From Roseobacter litoralis Och 149 (GTDB taxonomy: Bacteria > Pseudomonadota > Alphaproteobacteria > Rhodobacterales > Rhodobacteraceae), in the NCBI RefSeq assembly GCF_000154785.2, contig NC_015730.1:3720001-3784000 (forward strand): a stretch of 64,000 nucleotides of DNA, in the 5' to 3' direction. Of the stretch, positions 17,250 through 25,847 are shown piece by piece. The position numbers were made by a program, and so were the translations under genes. Position 1 is the stretch's first letter. The number at the start of each line of letters is the position of its first letter. The notes below the pieces were generated by a model. It ran no database searches, had not been told where the DNA came from, and worked only from the letters and a program-made list of their open reading frames with translations.

Positions 17250-17946
17250 GCTTGTGTGCATTCCACGTCAACGCCAAGTCAACGTTTGACGAGTCGCGCA
17301 ACAAATTTTCAATGAAATCAACGCGACTGCCCGATGGCGGCACTCTGTCACCCCGAGCACTTTGCGGACACCGTTCGTAGGAATTCCTGCCAAGTGACAC
17401 GATTTCTGGGAAACACTGAACGAATCCATTCTCAAAAGGCTTGGCCCGCCCAAGCTTGCCGAGCTGGTGATGGAACTGGTGCAGGGGTCTGCAGCCTGTT
17501 GAACCCCGAAGCGAACCCACGGCCGAAGATGCAATTTTGCGATACCCGACCTTCGCCGCACGGGTCACGAATTGGTAAGGTGCGGGACTTTGCGGTCATT
17601 ACGTGAAAAGCCCAAAGTGTAGCGAAACGGCCCAAAGCCGACGTTTGCATAGTTTATCAACGCGGCGATTAAGCTCACGAAAATGCACCATTCATTGTCT
17701 GAGCAAGACTTTGAGTTCATAAAGACTGTATTCGATACCAAGACACAGTCGTCACAGCCGCTACAAGCCATTGATCGCAGCGCAGGCATAATTAGTGACC
17801 GAGGCACGTTGCGCGCTGATACTCTCGTCGCCCAACACTTTGATTTTTCTGTCTTGGTTCAAATCCACGCATCGATAGTTGGTTGAAGGCCCATGTCGTT
17901 GGCGGGGGAGTCTCCCAATTTCAACCACACGGGCCCTCAGCATTTT
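17250..17946. other. gene-poor stretch after tRNA-fMet
   Basis: About 700 bases with no convincing gene. Short frames on both strands (up to about 130 codons on the minus strand, reading into the terminator) show no family resemblance. Phrases such as GGACTTTGC and GACCTTCG also occur in the gap at 22429-22778, suggesting related non-coding or decayed sequence. If this is the left end of an island, an integrase would be expected here. I do not see one. Confidence 0.45.
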
Positions 17947-19635
17947 TTAGTCTTCGCCGTCCAGAAGTGCTCCTGCTCCGGAGTCATCATGGACGTCGAT
18001 CGTAACTAATTCCGGGTTTACGCCGATCGTGTGTTCGTTCAGCCATTTGTTGACCTCGATTGCTTCGAAACGTCCCTCGGCTTCGACCGGAAAGCGTATG
18101 GCTTCACCGGCCTTGACGGGCAATACTTCATTTTCCTTGACCACAATCGTGCCGTTCACAATGACATATGGAATACCTGTCGTCGGCGTGCCGTGCTCGC
18201 CAACCTTGTAGCCGGAATTGTCCGTGATCGTTAGAGGATCAAAGATGGTAATGTCTGCCACTTTGCCCACCTGCATTCTGCCACGGTCTTGCATAGATTT
18301 GAGCCCGGTATCACCCAGATGTTTGGCAACCCAGTAGCTGGCCTGTGCAATGGTGAACATCAGTGGTACGCCTTGTTCACGGCCCATACGGAAGGTCGCC
18401 CCGCGGGTGCCGGACGTTCTGGGGTGACCGCGATAGTCGGAATACTCCGCGTCCCATGGCAGCAATTCACCATCTTCGCCGACACCCGCCATTGCATCGC
18501 TGGCCAGTGTCATATGCGGAACCGTCAACCAGTAGGGCATCCATTCTTCGCGGTATGGAAAGAACACGACAACAGCCCGTCCCGGATTGGATTCAAGAAG
18601 TGCCGCGTATGTCTCATCTGTGAGATAGGCGTCATCGACCGGATCATAGAGCGTGTCTTCGTAGCGGTAGCCATATTTTTCCCGCCATTCCGCCGGGCGC
18701 AGGAAGTCTGCACTCACCGGCGTCGATCCAGCCGCATAAGGATAATACTCCGACCACATATTGAGACCCTTTTCGCGGGCCATCTGGAGTTTTTCCTCGA
18801 TTTCCCACCAGCCGTAATCATTGTTGTGGGCCATCAAAAGTGGCGCATTGAGCAACATCGCGTTGGTGAAAATCTCGTCAAAGGCGATGGGCGCTTCCGT
18901 CGGTGTATCCTGAATCAGATGATACCGAGTATGCACGGACGTGAGGCGGCCATAGTTTGCGGCCGCCCTTTGTGCGGCGAAAAGCTCGTAGCTGGTCAGA
19001 CCGCGCGCCATATAGGCGGCCCCCACCCCAACCCCAATCGCTCCGTCCTTCAGGTCGGTGTCCAGAATCTGCATGACCTCGTTCATTTGGTCGATGGACG
19101 ATCTGGTGACAGACCATCCGACAATTCCATCCGCGCCCGCCGCAGCGATATAGGGGGTTGCTCGCGCATAATCAGTTGGTTCACTTAGTCCAGCCTCAGG
19201 ATCATGAACCGCCATCCGTGCCATTATCATTCCTGCTGTGGTGCCATAATTCACCTGCCATCCGGTTTCGACTTTTTCATCATACCACCCACCGACATTG
19301 AACGCGCCAAGTTCCAAATCCATCCCCGTGGTGACGCCATCCCGCAGCGCCATCTTGGTCGCGAACTCATCTACAGCGTGATAATGCGTATCGATGAAAC
19401 CCGGGGCCACAACGTGACCGGTGGCATCTATGGTTTCCGTACCGGAGAGCGGTTGCTTGCTGATGGCTGCGATGCGCCCATCAGAGATGCCAACATTGGC
19501 GATGTCATCGAACATCGTCTCAGGGTCCATAACCCTGCCATTGTTGATCACGAGGTCATAGTCTTGGGCGTACGCCGCTGATACGGCCAGACCGCCCACA
19601 ACAACGGTCGTCGTTAAAAGTCTAAGTCTGCTCAT
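17947..19635 (-). CDS. secreted amidohydrolase, D-aminoacylase-like (paralogue 1)
   Basis: About 562 residues. I place the start at the ATG at 19635 because it begins a good signal peptide (MSRLRLLTTTVVVGGLAV, then SAAYAQ) preceded by CTGGAG. The mature part starts with DYDLVINNGRVMDPE, the beta-sandwich of urease-type amidohydrolases. APGFIDTHYHAVDEF is the first metal-binding element (HxH-like). Later features are VHTRYH near 240 and the C-terminal GRMQVGKVADITIFDP, typical of N-acyl-D-amino-acid deacylases and dihydroorotase relatives. It is predicted periplasmic. It ends in an Asp/Glu-rich tail. It sits in tandem with a related gene; the substrate is unknown. Confidence 0.82.
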   Translation of the reverse strand: MSRLRLLTTTVVVGGLAVSAAYAQDYDLVINNGRVMDPETMFDDIANVGISDGRIAAISKQPLSGTETIDATGHVVAPGFIDTHYHAVDEFATKMALRDGVTTGMDLELGAFNVGGWYDEKVETGWQVNYGTTAGMIMARMAVHDPEAGLSEPTDYARATPYIAAAGADGIVGWSVTRSSIDQMNEVMQILDTDLKDGAIGVGVGAAYMARGLTSYELFAAQRAAANYGRLTSVHTRYHLIQDTPTEAPIAFDEIFTNAMLLNAPLLMAHNNDYGWWEIEEKLQMAREKGLNMWSEYYPYAAGSTPVSADFLRPAEWREKYGYRYEDTLYDPVDDAYLTDETYAALLESNPGRAVVVFFPYREEWMPYWLTVPHMTLASDAMAGVGEDGELLPWDAEYSDYRGHPRTSGTRGATFRMGREQGVPLMFTIAQASYWVAKHLGDTGLKSMQDRGRMQVGKVADITIFDPLTITDNSGYKVGEHGTPTTGIPYVIVNGTIVVKENEVLPVKAGEAIRFPVEAEGRFEAIEVNKWLNEHTIGVNPELVTIDVHDDSGAGALLDGED

Positions 19636-19664
19636 TGATGAATGCTCCAGTAGGTCAAAAAATT

Positions 19665-21221
19665 TCATTTCGTAACAGTGTTGCGTATTGGTCGACCGTA
19701 TGGCGCGTCCAGCACCAGTTCACCGTCGCGCACTGCGAAGCCACCGTTTACCAGCACGGTTTGCACACCAAGGGTCAGTTGGTTCGCATTGGCGAAAGTG
19801 GCCAGGTCGGCGACCGTCAGCGGATCAAAGACGACAATGTCGGCGTCCATCCCCACTTGAATTCGACCCTTGTTGCGCATCTGCGGCACGCTTTCTTCCA
19901 GCGTCTGGGCTGGCATCAGCGACATCTTGCGGATTGCTTCGGAAAGCGACAACAGCCCACGCTCGCGTACGTAGGAGCGCAGGATTTTGGTATAAGACCC
20001 AGTAGACCTTGGATGGCCGAACACCTTTTCTGGCAACGGCCATTCATCTCCTTCATAGAATTTCACATTCCCATCTTCGTCGAAGTACGACCAGAACACT
20101 GAATCCGAGGCGATCAACACCGAAGGATGTGTTACCGAGGCATCCAGCAGGGCGAGATTTTCCGGATTATTCTCATCGAGGAAGTGCCAGGTGATGAAGG
20201 TGCCGGGCTTGTTCGCCTGATAGTCAGCCAACTCCTCCTCGGACATCCGGTCCGCGCCAAGCTGGAAATTGTTGGCGGTCGAGTCCATCCGCTCGCGCCA
20301 GTCAGGGCCGCTGAACATGGCCGCCCCGACGACAGTGTTAGCGGCACCATAAGGATAAGCTTCTGTCGTTACGCTGATGCCTTGGGCCTGCGCCTCTTCT
20401 ATCAACGCCAGAGTGGCATGAATATCCGAGAGCGAGGTCGAATTTATATGACACAGATGCATATGCGCACCGGTAATCGCGGCGTTGCCGATCAGTTCCT
20501 TTACGGCCTCGAAGGAACTTTGCGGCTCAGTATTGCTGGCGTACCGAACGTGCGTAAAGGTTGGAACGTTGTATTCCTTGGCCAGTTCGGCAAGCGCGAA
20601 ATACTCCTTCTGCCCATAGCCCGGCGCGTAGCCTGCGTTGATGCCGATGCCAAGCGCACCTTCCTTTAGGCCTTCCTCGAGCAGTGAAAGGATGTGCTCG
20701 GATTGATCCGCATCGGCGATGTCCATTTTCCAGTCGTTACGTATCTGTGCATCCTGAAAATAGGCGGCAGTTGCCAGCGGATCGGTATCGGAAAAGGTTG
20801 CGATCCGGCTGTATGTCCAGCCTGCAGCCGCACCATAGTTCATTGGCAGGTTCTTGGTGGCCTGCGTTTCATACCAGTCGCCGATGGGTAAAAGCCCGGA
20901 TTCAAGCTCCAGTCCTGTAGTGACGCCCTGAATCACCTGCATCCGGTAGTCACCTATATTCTGGCCATGATGATGCAAATCGATGAAACCAGGCGACACC
21001 ACGTGCCCAGTGGCATCGATCACAACATCGCCCTCGAGTGGGAATTCGCTGATGGCCACGATCTTGTCGCCTTCGATGGCAACATTCCGAATGGCATCAA
21101 GCCCGGTCTCTGGGTCGATCACCCGACCGCCCATGATCACAACGTCATTGGCCAGCACGACCACAGTTGAGGAGAATAGAGCGGCTATCGCAGAAGCAGC
21201 CAAATACTTTGCTTTCAACAC
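19665..21221 (-). CDS. secreted amidohydrolase, D-aminoacylase-like (paralogue 2)
   Basis: About 518 residues from a GTG at 21221, chosen because AAGGA lies seven bases upstream and the protein then begins with a signal peptide (LKAKYLAASAIAALFSSTVV). An in-frame ATG at 21296 would bury that signal. It shares the plan of the next gene downstream: DVVIMGGRVIDPETGLD, VSPGFIDLHHHGQNI (metal HxH), FTHVRYASN, and C-terminal GRIQVGMDADIVVFDPL. The pair is probably a tandem duplication and co-transcribed, with 29 bases between stop and start. An AraC-type regulator is read divergently. Likely role: periplasmic hydrolysis of an N-acylated or D-amino-acid-containing compound. Confidence 0.82.
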   Translation of the reverse strand: MLKAKYLAASAIAALFSSTVVVLANDVVIMGGRVIDPETGLDAIRNVAIEGDKIVAISEFPLEGDVVIDATGHVVSPGFIDLHHHGQNIGDYRMQVIQGVTTGLELESGLLPIGDWYETQATKNLPMNYGAAAGWTYSRIATFSDTDPLATAAYFQDAQIRNDWKMDIADADQSEHILSLLEEGLKEGALGIGINAGYAPGYGQKEYFALAELAKEYNVPTFTHVRYASNTEPQSSFEAVKELIGNAAITGAHMHLCHINSTSLSDIHATLALIEEAQAQGISVTTEAYPYGAANTVVGAAMFSGPDWRERMDSTANNFQLGADRMSEEELADYQANKPGTFITWHFLDENNPENLALLDASVTHPSVLIASDSVFWSYFDEDGNVKFYEGDEWPLPEKVFGHPRSTGSYTKILRSYVRERGLLSLSEAIRKMSLMPAQTLEESVPQMRNKGRIQVGMDADIVVFDPLTVADLATFANANQLTLGVQTVLVNGGFAVRDGELVLDAPYGRPIRNTVTK

Positions 21222-21393
21222 ATTCAATTCCTTCGCATTTTCAAATCTTCCGACCCGTCCAGTCGCCAGAAATTCTATCTCAGGTACCGCAGACATCTAC
21301 CATGGTTCTCGAACTGGTTATTTACATCTCGCGCCATCCAAGCGAAAATGCTGTCACCTGAAGTAAATTTTTAGCAGAAAGGCGGGAGCCCGG

Positions 21394-22428
21394 ATGAACA
21401 ATCGGTCTGACCCAAAGTTCACACGGGCAATGCTGGTGCTGCTCCCGCTCACCACAGTGTTTGCCCAACGGGGCGGCGATGTTGAAGCTCTGTTGCTTAG
21501 ACACAAGATACCCAACGCCGCGCTGACCACTCCGACGATGCTTGTCGATGCGTCCGCATGCTACGCCGCAATGGAGGATATGGCGGAAACCCTCGGCGAT
21601 GTTCATTTCGGCGCAAAGGTAGCAACTGAAGCTGCAAACAAAGGCGCACCAGCCATTTGGAAAGCAGCAAAAAACGCCGTGACTTTGGGAGATTTTCTTG
21701 CCCGGATCGTTGTGGAAATCGCGACGCAAGTTGACAATGTGCGCTACTTGTTTTCCGCATCAGCTGACGCCGCCAGTTTCGAAGTCAAGCGTACTCTGAG
21801 GGTTTCAGGGCCAACTACACAACTGGATGCTATCGGCGTTGTCTTCTACGTAAGCCTGATCAAACGGGGATTGGGAAATACATTCGATCCAAAAAGCATC
21901 ATCGTTACTGCGCCAACCAATGCAGGCTTTCCACCGGGCTTCCTGCCTAAAAGCTCTTTCATCAAGTCCAACATTAACGGCCTGCGAATTTCTTTCCCTC
22001 CGCAATGGCTCTGGGAGCCGTTTTCACCCGGCTGGGACGTGGTTGAGACTCCGAGGGGAAAGTTCGCACGCGATGGTAGCGACGACGGTGCAACGGTTGC
22101 CTATTTTCGGAGCCTGCTTGTGGCGAATATCGGTGTCGAGGGTCTGTCGCTAAACCGTTTTGCTGAATTCTGCGGCACGCACCCACGCCAGATGCAGCGC
22201 ATTCTGTCGGCCCAAGGCGTCACCTATAGTCAGATGAAAGACGAGGCCCGTCGGCACCTCGCGGTTGAGCTTGTCGCGAACACAAACACACCTATCGCGC
22301 AGATCGGATTGCGGGTTGGCCTCTCGAGCCCGTCAGCACTAACTCGAGCATTCAGGCAGTGGACCGGGAAGACACCTTCGCATTTTCGTGCCGAAACCAC
22401 GCGAGCCCAAAAACCATCAGAACTGTGA
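21394..22428 (+). CDS. AraC-family transcriptional regulator
   Basis: A 344-residue regulator. The N-terminal about 200 residues match the arabinose-binding-like ligand domain style of OruR/ArgR-type AraC proteins. The C-terminus (about 235-335) has the double helix-turn-helix: LSLNRFAEFCGTHPRQMQRI, and IAQIGLRVGLSSPSALTRAF followed by FRQWTGKTPSHFR. It is divergent from the amidohydrolase pair with 172 bases between the GTG and this ATG, so control of those genes is the natural inference. Confidence 0.88.
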   Translation: MNNRSDPKFTRAMLVLLPLTTVFAQRGGDVEALLLRHKIPNAALTTPTMLVDASACYAAMEDMAETLGDVHFGAKVATEAANKGAPAIWKAAKNAVTLGDFLARIVVEIATQVDNVRYLFSASADAASFEVKRTLRVSGPTTQLDAIGVVFYVSLIKRGLGNTFDPKSIIVTAPTNAGFPPGFLPKSSFIKSNINGLRISFPPQWLWEPFSPGWDVVETPRGKFARDGSDDGATVAYFRSLLVANIGVEGLSLNRFAEFCGTHPRQMQRILSAQGVTYSQMKDEARRHLAVELVANTNTPIAQIGLRVGLSSPSALTRAFRQWTGKTPSHFRAETTRAQKPSEL

Positions 22429-22778
22429 ATAGCGGGACGCTGGAAGTCCGCTTTCCACCCTTCGCGACGGATTCTGCACTTTTCGTCAAAGGGAACTAAG
22501 GGCTCATACCGAACCTTAGCTGCGCGATACCTGAAGGACCGAAGAGCGGACTTTGCCGACCTTCGCTGCGACGGCGCTAATGGCGGCTTTCGAACTTCCT
22601 CAAAATCGGATTGGCTAAATTATGTAGATTTGGGTGCATCCCCTCCCATTCGGTAGTGGTTGATACTTGATGTTCCTTTCAACTTGTTTGAATCTGTATT
22701 TATGCGCGTCTGATGACCTGATTTGCGGCTCAGCTCTGCAAATTGGCAAGACTTCTAGGGATTTGAGGAGGTATTGGA
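22429..22778. other. intergenic region, no supported gene
   Basis: About 350 bases with no credible coding frame. It contains the phrases GGACTTTGC and GACCTTCGCTGC, which are similar to parts of 17540-17640, suggesting decayed or repeated non-coding sequence. The last 100 bases turn A/T-rich and lead into a strong GAGGAGG ribosome site for the next gene. Confidence 0.45.
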
Positions 22779-23135
22779 ATGGAAGATTTCTTGTCAGCGT
22801 TACCATTAGTAGCAAGTAGCGGGTACGCATATATTGCTTACATTCTTACTCTGATAGCTTGGTTCCTGATTGCTTTGCGGGTTCGAAGGCACTCCATACT
22901 TATGAAGAATCTGCGCGCTTTGCCGTCTAAGGATAGGTTGCAAGCAGTGCAGATGGAAATGGGCACAGCAAGTGTTCCCCCCGATTTGACCCCAGATCAA
23001 TGGCTCCAATCAAAAGTGAACTTTTACTATCTGGTAGCTTTTGGCATTTTTTGCGCTGTTTTAGTTGTCATACTGAGTCTTGCATACTTTGATCCGAGTG
23101 GAGAAGTGATTGGGAGGTTTGGAAGTGCCGAGTGA
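22779..23135 (+). CDS. small membrane protein of unknown function
   Basis: 118 residues, not recognised. GAGGAGG lies upstream at good spacing. There are two hydrophobic segments: about 15-37 (YIAYILTLIAWFLIAL) and about 88-108 (FYYLVAFGIFCAVLVVILSL). Between them is a cytoplasm-type basic/amphipathic stretch with LRALPSKDRLQAVQMEM. Codon use is visibly more A/T-rich than in neighbouring genes. Its end overlaps the start of the next gene, so the two form a unit. Probably foreign. Confidence 0.65.
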   Translation: MEDFLSALPLVASSGYAYIAYILTLIAWFLIALRVRRHSILMKNLRALPSKDRLQAVQMEMGTASVPPDLTPDQWLQSKVNFYYLVAFGIFCAVLVVILSLAYFDPSGEVIGRFGSAE

Positions 23136-24387
23136 TGTGCCGACGGCGTTCATAAGGTTTTTATTTGCTGCATTTTTGTTCGCGAGCCCTGTCAAAGCAG
23201 ACCAAATAGTAAACCTGCAAAACGGCAAAATGCCCTACTCATTCGATGAAATGGTTTTCATGGGCTGGCCGGATCGAAATTTGTCTAGTTTTGAGGTCTC
23301 TTATTCGACTTCGGTTAATGGGGAAGCTGTTCATATTTTTCCAGATTTCGAGTACCTGAATTTTCTTAAGGAAGAAAAATCGGTAGTTGGAGTTCATTTT
23401 TGGTGGTCTCCGTTTGAATTTGTCCTTCCGGAGATGGCTATTCGAATTGCAAACGACACCCAAGATCAAGTGTTCGTAGATCAGGCAAAATTCTATGTAC
23501 GATCGAGCGAAATAGACTACAAACCCGTACCTGTTTTCGAGCTCCTTACTAGGATCGACTCAATACATATCATTAATGAGGGTTGGGGACCGATGGAAGA
23601 TGCCTCGACGAGACTCTCAATAGTGAGCCACGAGCGATGCATTCAAGAAGATCAAATTGTTATTGAAGACGGTATATTTGAATTCGCGCTCGGCGAAATA
23701 GAAGAGCAAATGAATTTCTCGGTTCTAGAGGCGATCCCGTCTGACCTTTTGGCTCATCCCATCGTCTGTGCGGTGGGTGAACTTACTTACAAAGAGCGTT
23801 CCGGACATTCTCATAAGATACCATATCGAACTACTGTGAATCGCATCGATCCTCCGCCCGGTGCGCCTGCGCCACCATCGGCCACTTATTTGCTTCGTCT
23901 CGTAGCGGGGAAATCAGGTTACGAAGTCAGCGTTCCACTCTCTCAAATCATATCTCCACAAAGCTTTGACCACTTTCAGATTGCTGTCATTTCCGACATG
24001 TCAGCCAACTATCAGTTAAGTGGGCAAGTTGAGACTATTTCCGGGGATGTGGTTGCTAATGCGAACATTGAAATTGACTACTTTCGACCGCGAAGCGCAT
24101 CTGAGCCATCTTTACCGGATGTCTTCTACCAAGAAGTGAGCTCAGAATACCATCCTCAGGGTGAGTTCAGTGATCTTTTTGTAAGGGCGACACAGAATCC
24201 ATCAGAGCCAGAAAATTTCATTCTATACGTCACAAGCGATTGGTTGAATCTCGACCGGGCGAATAGAGATATTCTGCACCGAGCGATCAGTGCAAAGCTG
24301 CAACAGCTTGGCCTTAGCGAGGGTTACTATCGATACGTGGTTGGAAACGACGAGTTCGGTGGAAGTGGGCCTTTTTATTGGAAGTAG
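23125..24387 (+). CDS. secreted protein of unknown function
   Basis: About 420 residues, not recognised. I choose the GTG at 23125 because GGGAGG lies upstream and the N-terminus is then a plausible signal peptide (MPSDVPTAFIRFLFAAFLFA, cleavage near SPVKA). The rest looks like an all-beta extracytoplasmic protein rich in aromatic and acidic residues. A Pro-rich hinge (PPPGAPAPPSA) near residue 250 separates two possible domains. It is A/T-richer than the surrounding DNA, and it overlaps the upstream membrane-protein gene by 11 bases. The pair is probably a horizontally acquired two-gene module. Confidence 0.65.
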   Translation: MPSDVPTAFIRFLFAAFLFASPVKADQIVNLQNGKMPYSFDEMVFMGWPDRNLSSFEVSYSTSVNGEAVHIFPDFEYLNFLKEEKSVVGVHFWWSPFEFVLPEMAIRIANDTQDQVFVDQAKFYVRSSEIDYKPVPVFELLTRIDSIHIINEGWGPMEDASTRLSIVSHERCIQEDQIVIEDGIFEFALGEIEEQMNFSVLEAIPSDLLAHPIVCAVGELTYKERSGHSHKIPYRTTVNRIDPPPGAPAPPSATYLLRLVAGKSGYEVSVPLSQIISPQSFDHFQIAVISDMSANYQLSGQVETISGDVVANANIEIDYFRPRSASEPSLPDVFYQEVSSEYHPQGEFSDLFVRATQNPSEPENFILYVTSDWLNLDRANRDILHRAISAKLQQLGLSEGYYRYVVGNDEFGGSGPFYWK

Positions 24388-24718
24388 CTAGAAGGTGCCC
24401 AGTCCGAAAGACTTCGAGATTAGACAAAGTGTAACAAGTAAACGACCGTCAATTTGATACACCGCACACCGTTAGCCGACATCCATGCGCAATGCAGCAT
24501 TGGTCGATCAGGGCTCTCACCCGGCTTTCGCCGCACGCTACACGAAAGGCCGCTGTCGGGAAAACGGGCCAAACTTTGCAAATTCCGCCCTCTGAGCACA
24601 GATGCCGTTCGATCTAGGGAATTCGAACGGCTGTTATCACTGGAACTTGCGGTTGCACCGTTACAACGCTGTCAATCATCTATCCGCTTAATCTCAGCCA
24701 GTGCGTATCTCCCGCTGC
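24388..24718. other. convergent intergenic region
   Basis: About 330 bases between the end of the unknown plus-strand gene and the end of the minus-strand tail gene. Frames here are short and unconvincing. GC content changes from A/T-rich on the left to G/C-rich on the right, so a junction between DNA of different origin lies here. Confidence 0.45.
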
Positions 24719-25837
24719 TCAGCCGACCTTGCAGCCCCAGAAGGAAGTGTGATCGGCCGCGAAGTAGCCATCCGCGACCCTGAAATAGCCCTGCAGCTCG
24801 ACGGTATCGCCCGCCGTCAGCGGCACCATGGTCTGCAGCCAGATCGCGGTGGCGAGCGAGACATGGGTGGCGGAGCTCTCGCCGAAGGAGCCACGAATTT
24901 CGGTTGCGCCGTTCAGCACCAGCCGCCCCCGCATCCTCGCCGTCGCGCTGGCGTTGATCTTGTAGAGCAGCGTCGCGCCGAAGAGGTAGGTGCCGTCGAC
25001 CGGTGCTGTGAAGAGGTTGGTCCCAGAATCGAAACAGCCCTGATCGTTATAGTCGGTGTTGTTCAGGCCGATCTTCGTCCAGGTGCCGACACCTACATAG
25101 TTGTCGTAGTTCGTCCAGGCCTTGAAGCGCGGCAGCTGCGGCTGGTCGACGATGCCGTTCGTGTTGTCGACGGTCAGCCCGTCGAAGAAGGTGCTGCCGT
25201 CAGCCGAGACCGCGAGGCGGAAACTGTCGGAGCCGAAGATGCCCACCAGCGCCTTCGTCACGAAATTGGTCTGGAGCGTGAGCCCGAGATCATCGGCGGC
25301 GTTCTCCTTATTCATCGTGTAGAACAGATCGCCGGTCCCGCCTTCGGCGACGGTCGTCGCCGTCCAGAGGGCTGCGTTAAGCTTGGCTGAGAACGGGTTG
25401 GCGGCATCGGCGGTGGTGCCCAACCCCAGCAGCGCGAGGTTCTGCAACTCGCTGGGCGTGGTGCCGACCCAGCCGGTTCCATCGTAGACCAAAAGCAGCC
25501 GTTCTCCGGGCAAACTCTCCCCCGGAGAGTTTGCTGATCCGTCGAACTCCTCAACCCACGCCCGCCAACCGGGCCGGGGTGGGAGTTGAAGCCAGGCCCC
25601 ATCGACCCAATAGGCGATGCTGTTGTCCCAGCCGGACCAATCGTCCGTTGCCCCCGGGGCGACGAGAAACCGGTCGCCATCGTTCGGGTCGGGCGGTGGC
25701 GCGGTACGGGCCGCGCCGCGAACAGAAAGGTGCACGAGCCCGTCGAGCAGGCGCAGGGCCTCGTTGTGGGTGACATGCTTCTGGGCCTGCGCCGCGAGGA
25801 TGTAGGGCAGTAGCAGATTGGTCGTGTTGTCGGACAT
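24719..25837 (-). CDS. DUF2793 phage/GTA tail-associated protein with C1q-like C-terminus
   Basis: 372 residues. The N-terminal about 110 residues (NLLLPYILAAQAQKHVTHNE, LRLLDGLVHLSV, DGDRFLVAPGAT) are typical of DUF2793, found next to host-specificity proteins of Rhodobacterales gene-transfer agents and prophages. The C-terminal about 135 residues (GVGTWTKIGLNNTDYNDQGC, FTAPVDGTYLFGATLLYKI, ending FWGCKVG) resemble a C1q/TNF-like trimeric jelly roll, as in receptor-binding tips. Probably a spike or fibre protein that binds surface glycans. It follows the truncated tail gene by ten bases, the order seen in GTA-like clusters. Confidence 0.75.
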   Translation of the reverse strand: MSDNTTNLLLPYILAAQAQKHVTHNEALRLLDGLVHLSVRGAARTAPPPDPNDGDRFLVAPGATDDWSGWDNSIAYWVDGAWLQLPPRPGWRAWVEEFDGSANSPGESLPGERLLLVYDGTGWVGTTPSELQNLALLGLGTTADAANPFSAKLNAALWTATTVAEGGTGDLFYTMNKENAADDLGLTLQTNFVTKALVGIFGSDSFRLAVSADGSTFFDGLTVDNTNGIVDQPQLPRFKAWTNYDNYVGVGTWTKIGLNNTDYNDQGCFDSGTNLFTAPVDGTYLFGATLLYKINASATARMRGRLVLNGATEIRGSFGESSATHVSLATAIWLQTMVPLTAGDTVELQGYFRVADGYFAADHTSFWGCKVG

Positions 25838-25847
25838 GGGTTGGCCT

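Noticed and set aside
24701..25390. A 229-codon plus-strand frame opposite the DUF2793 gene
   Set aside because: Arg/Val/Gly-rich antisense frame in G/C-rich DNA with no domain; the minus-strand protein is recognisable.
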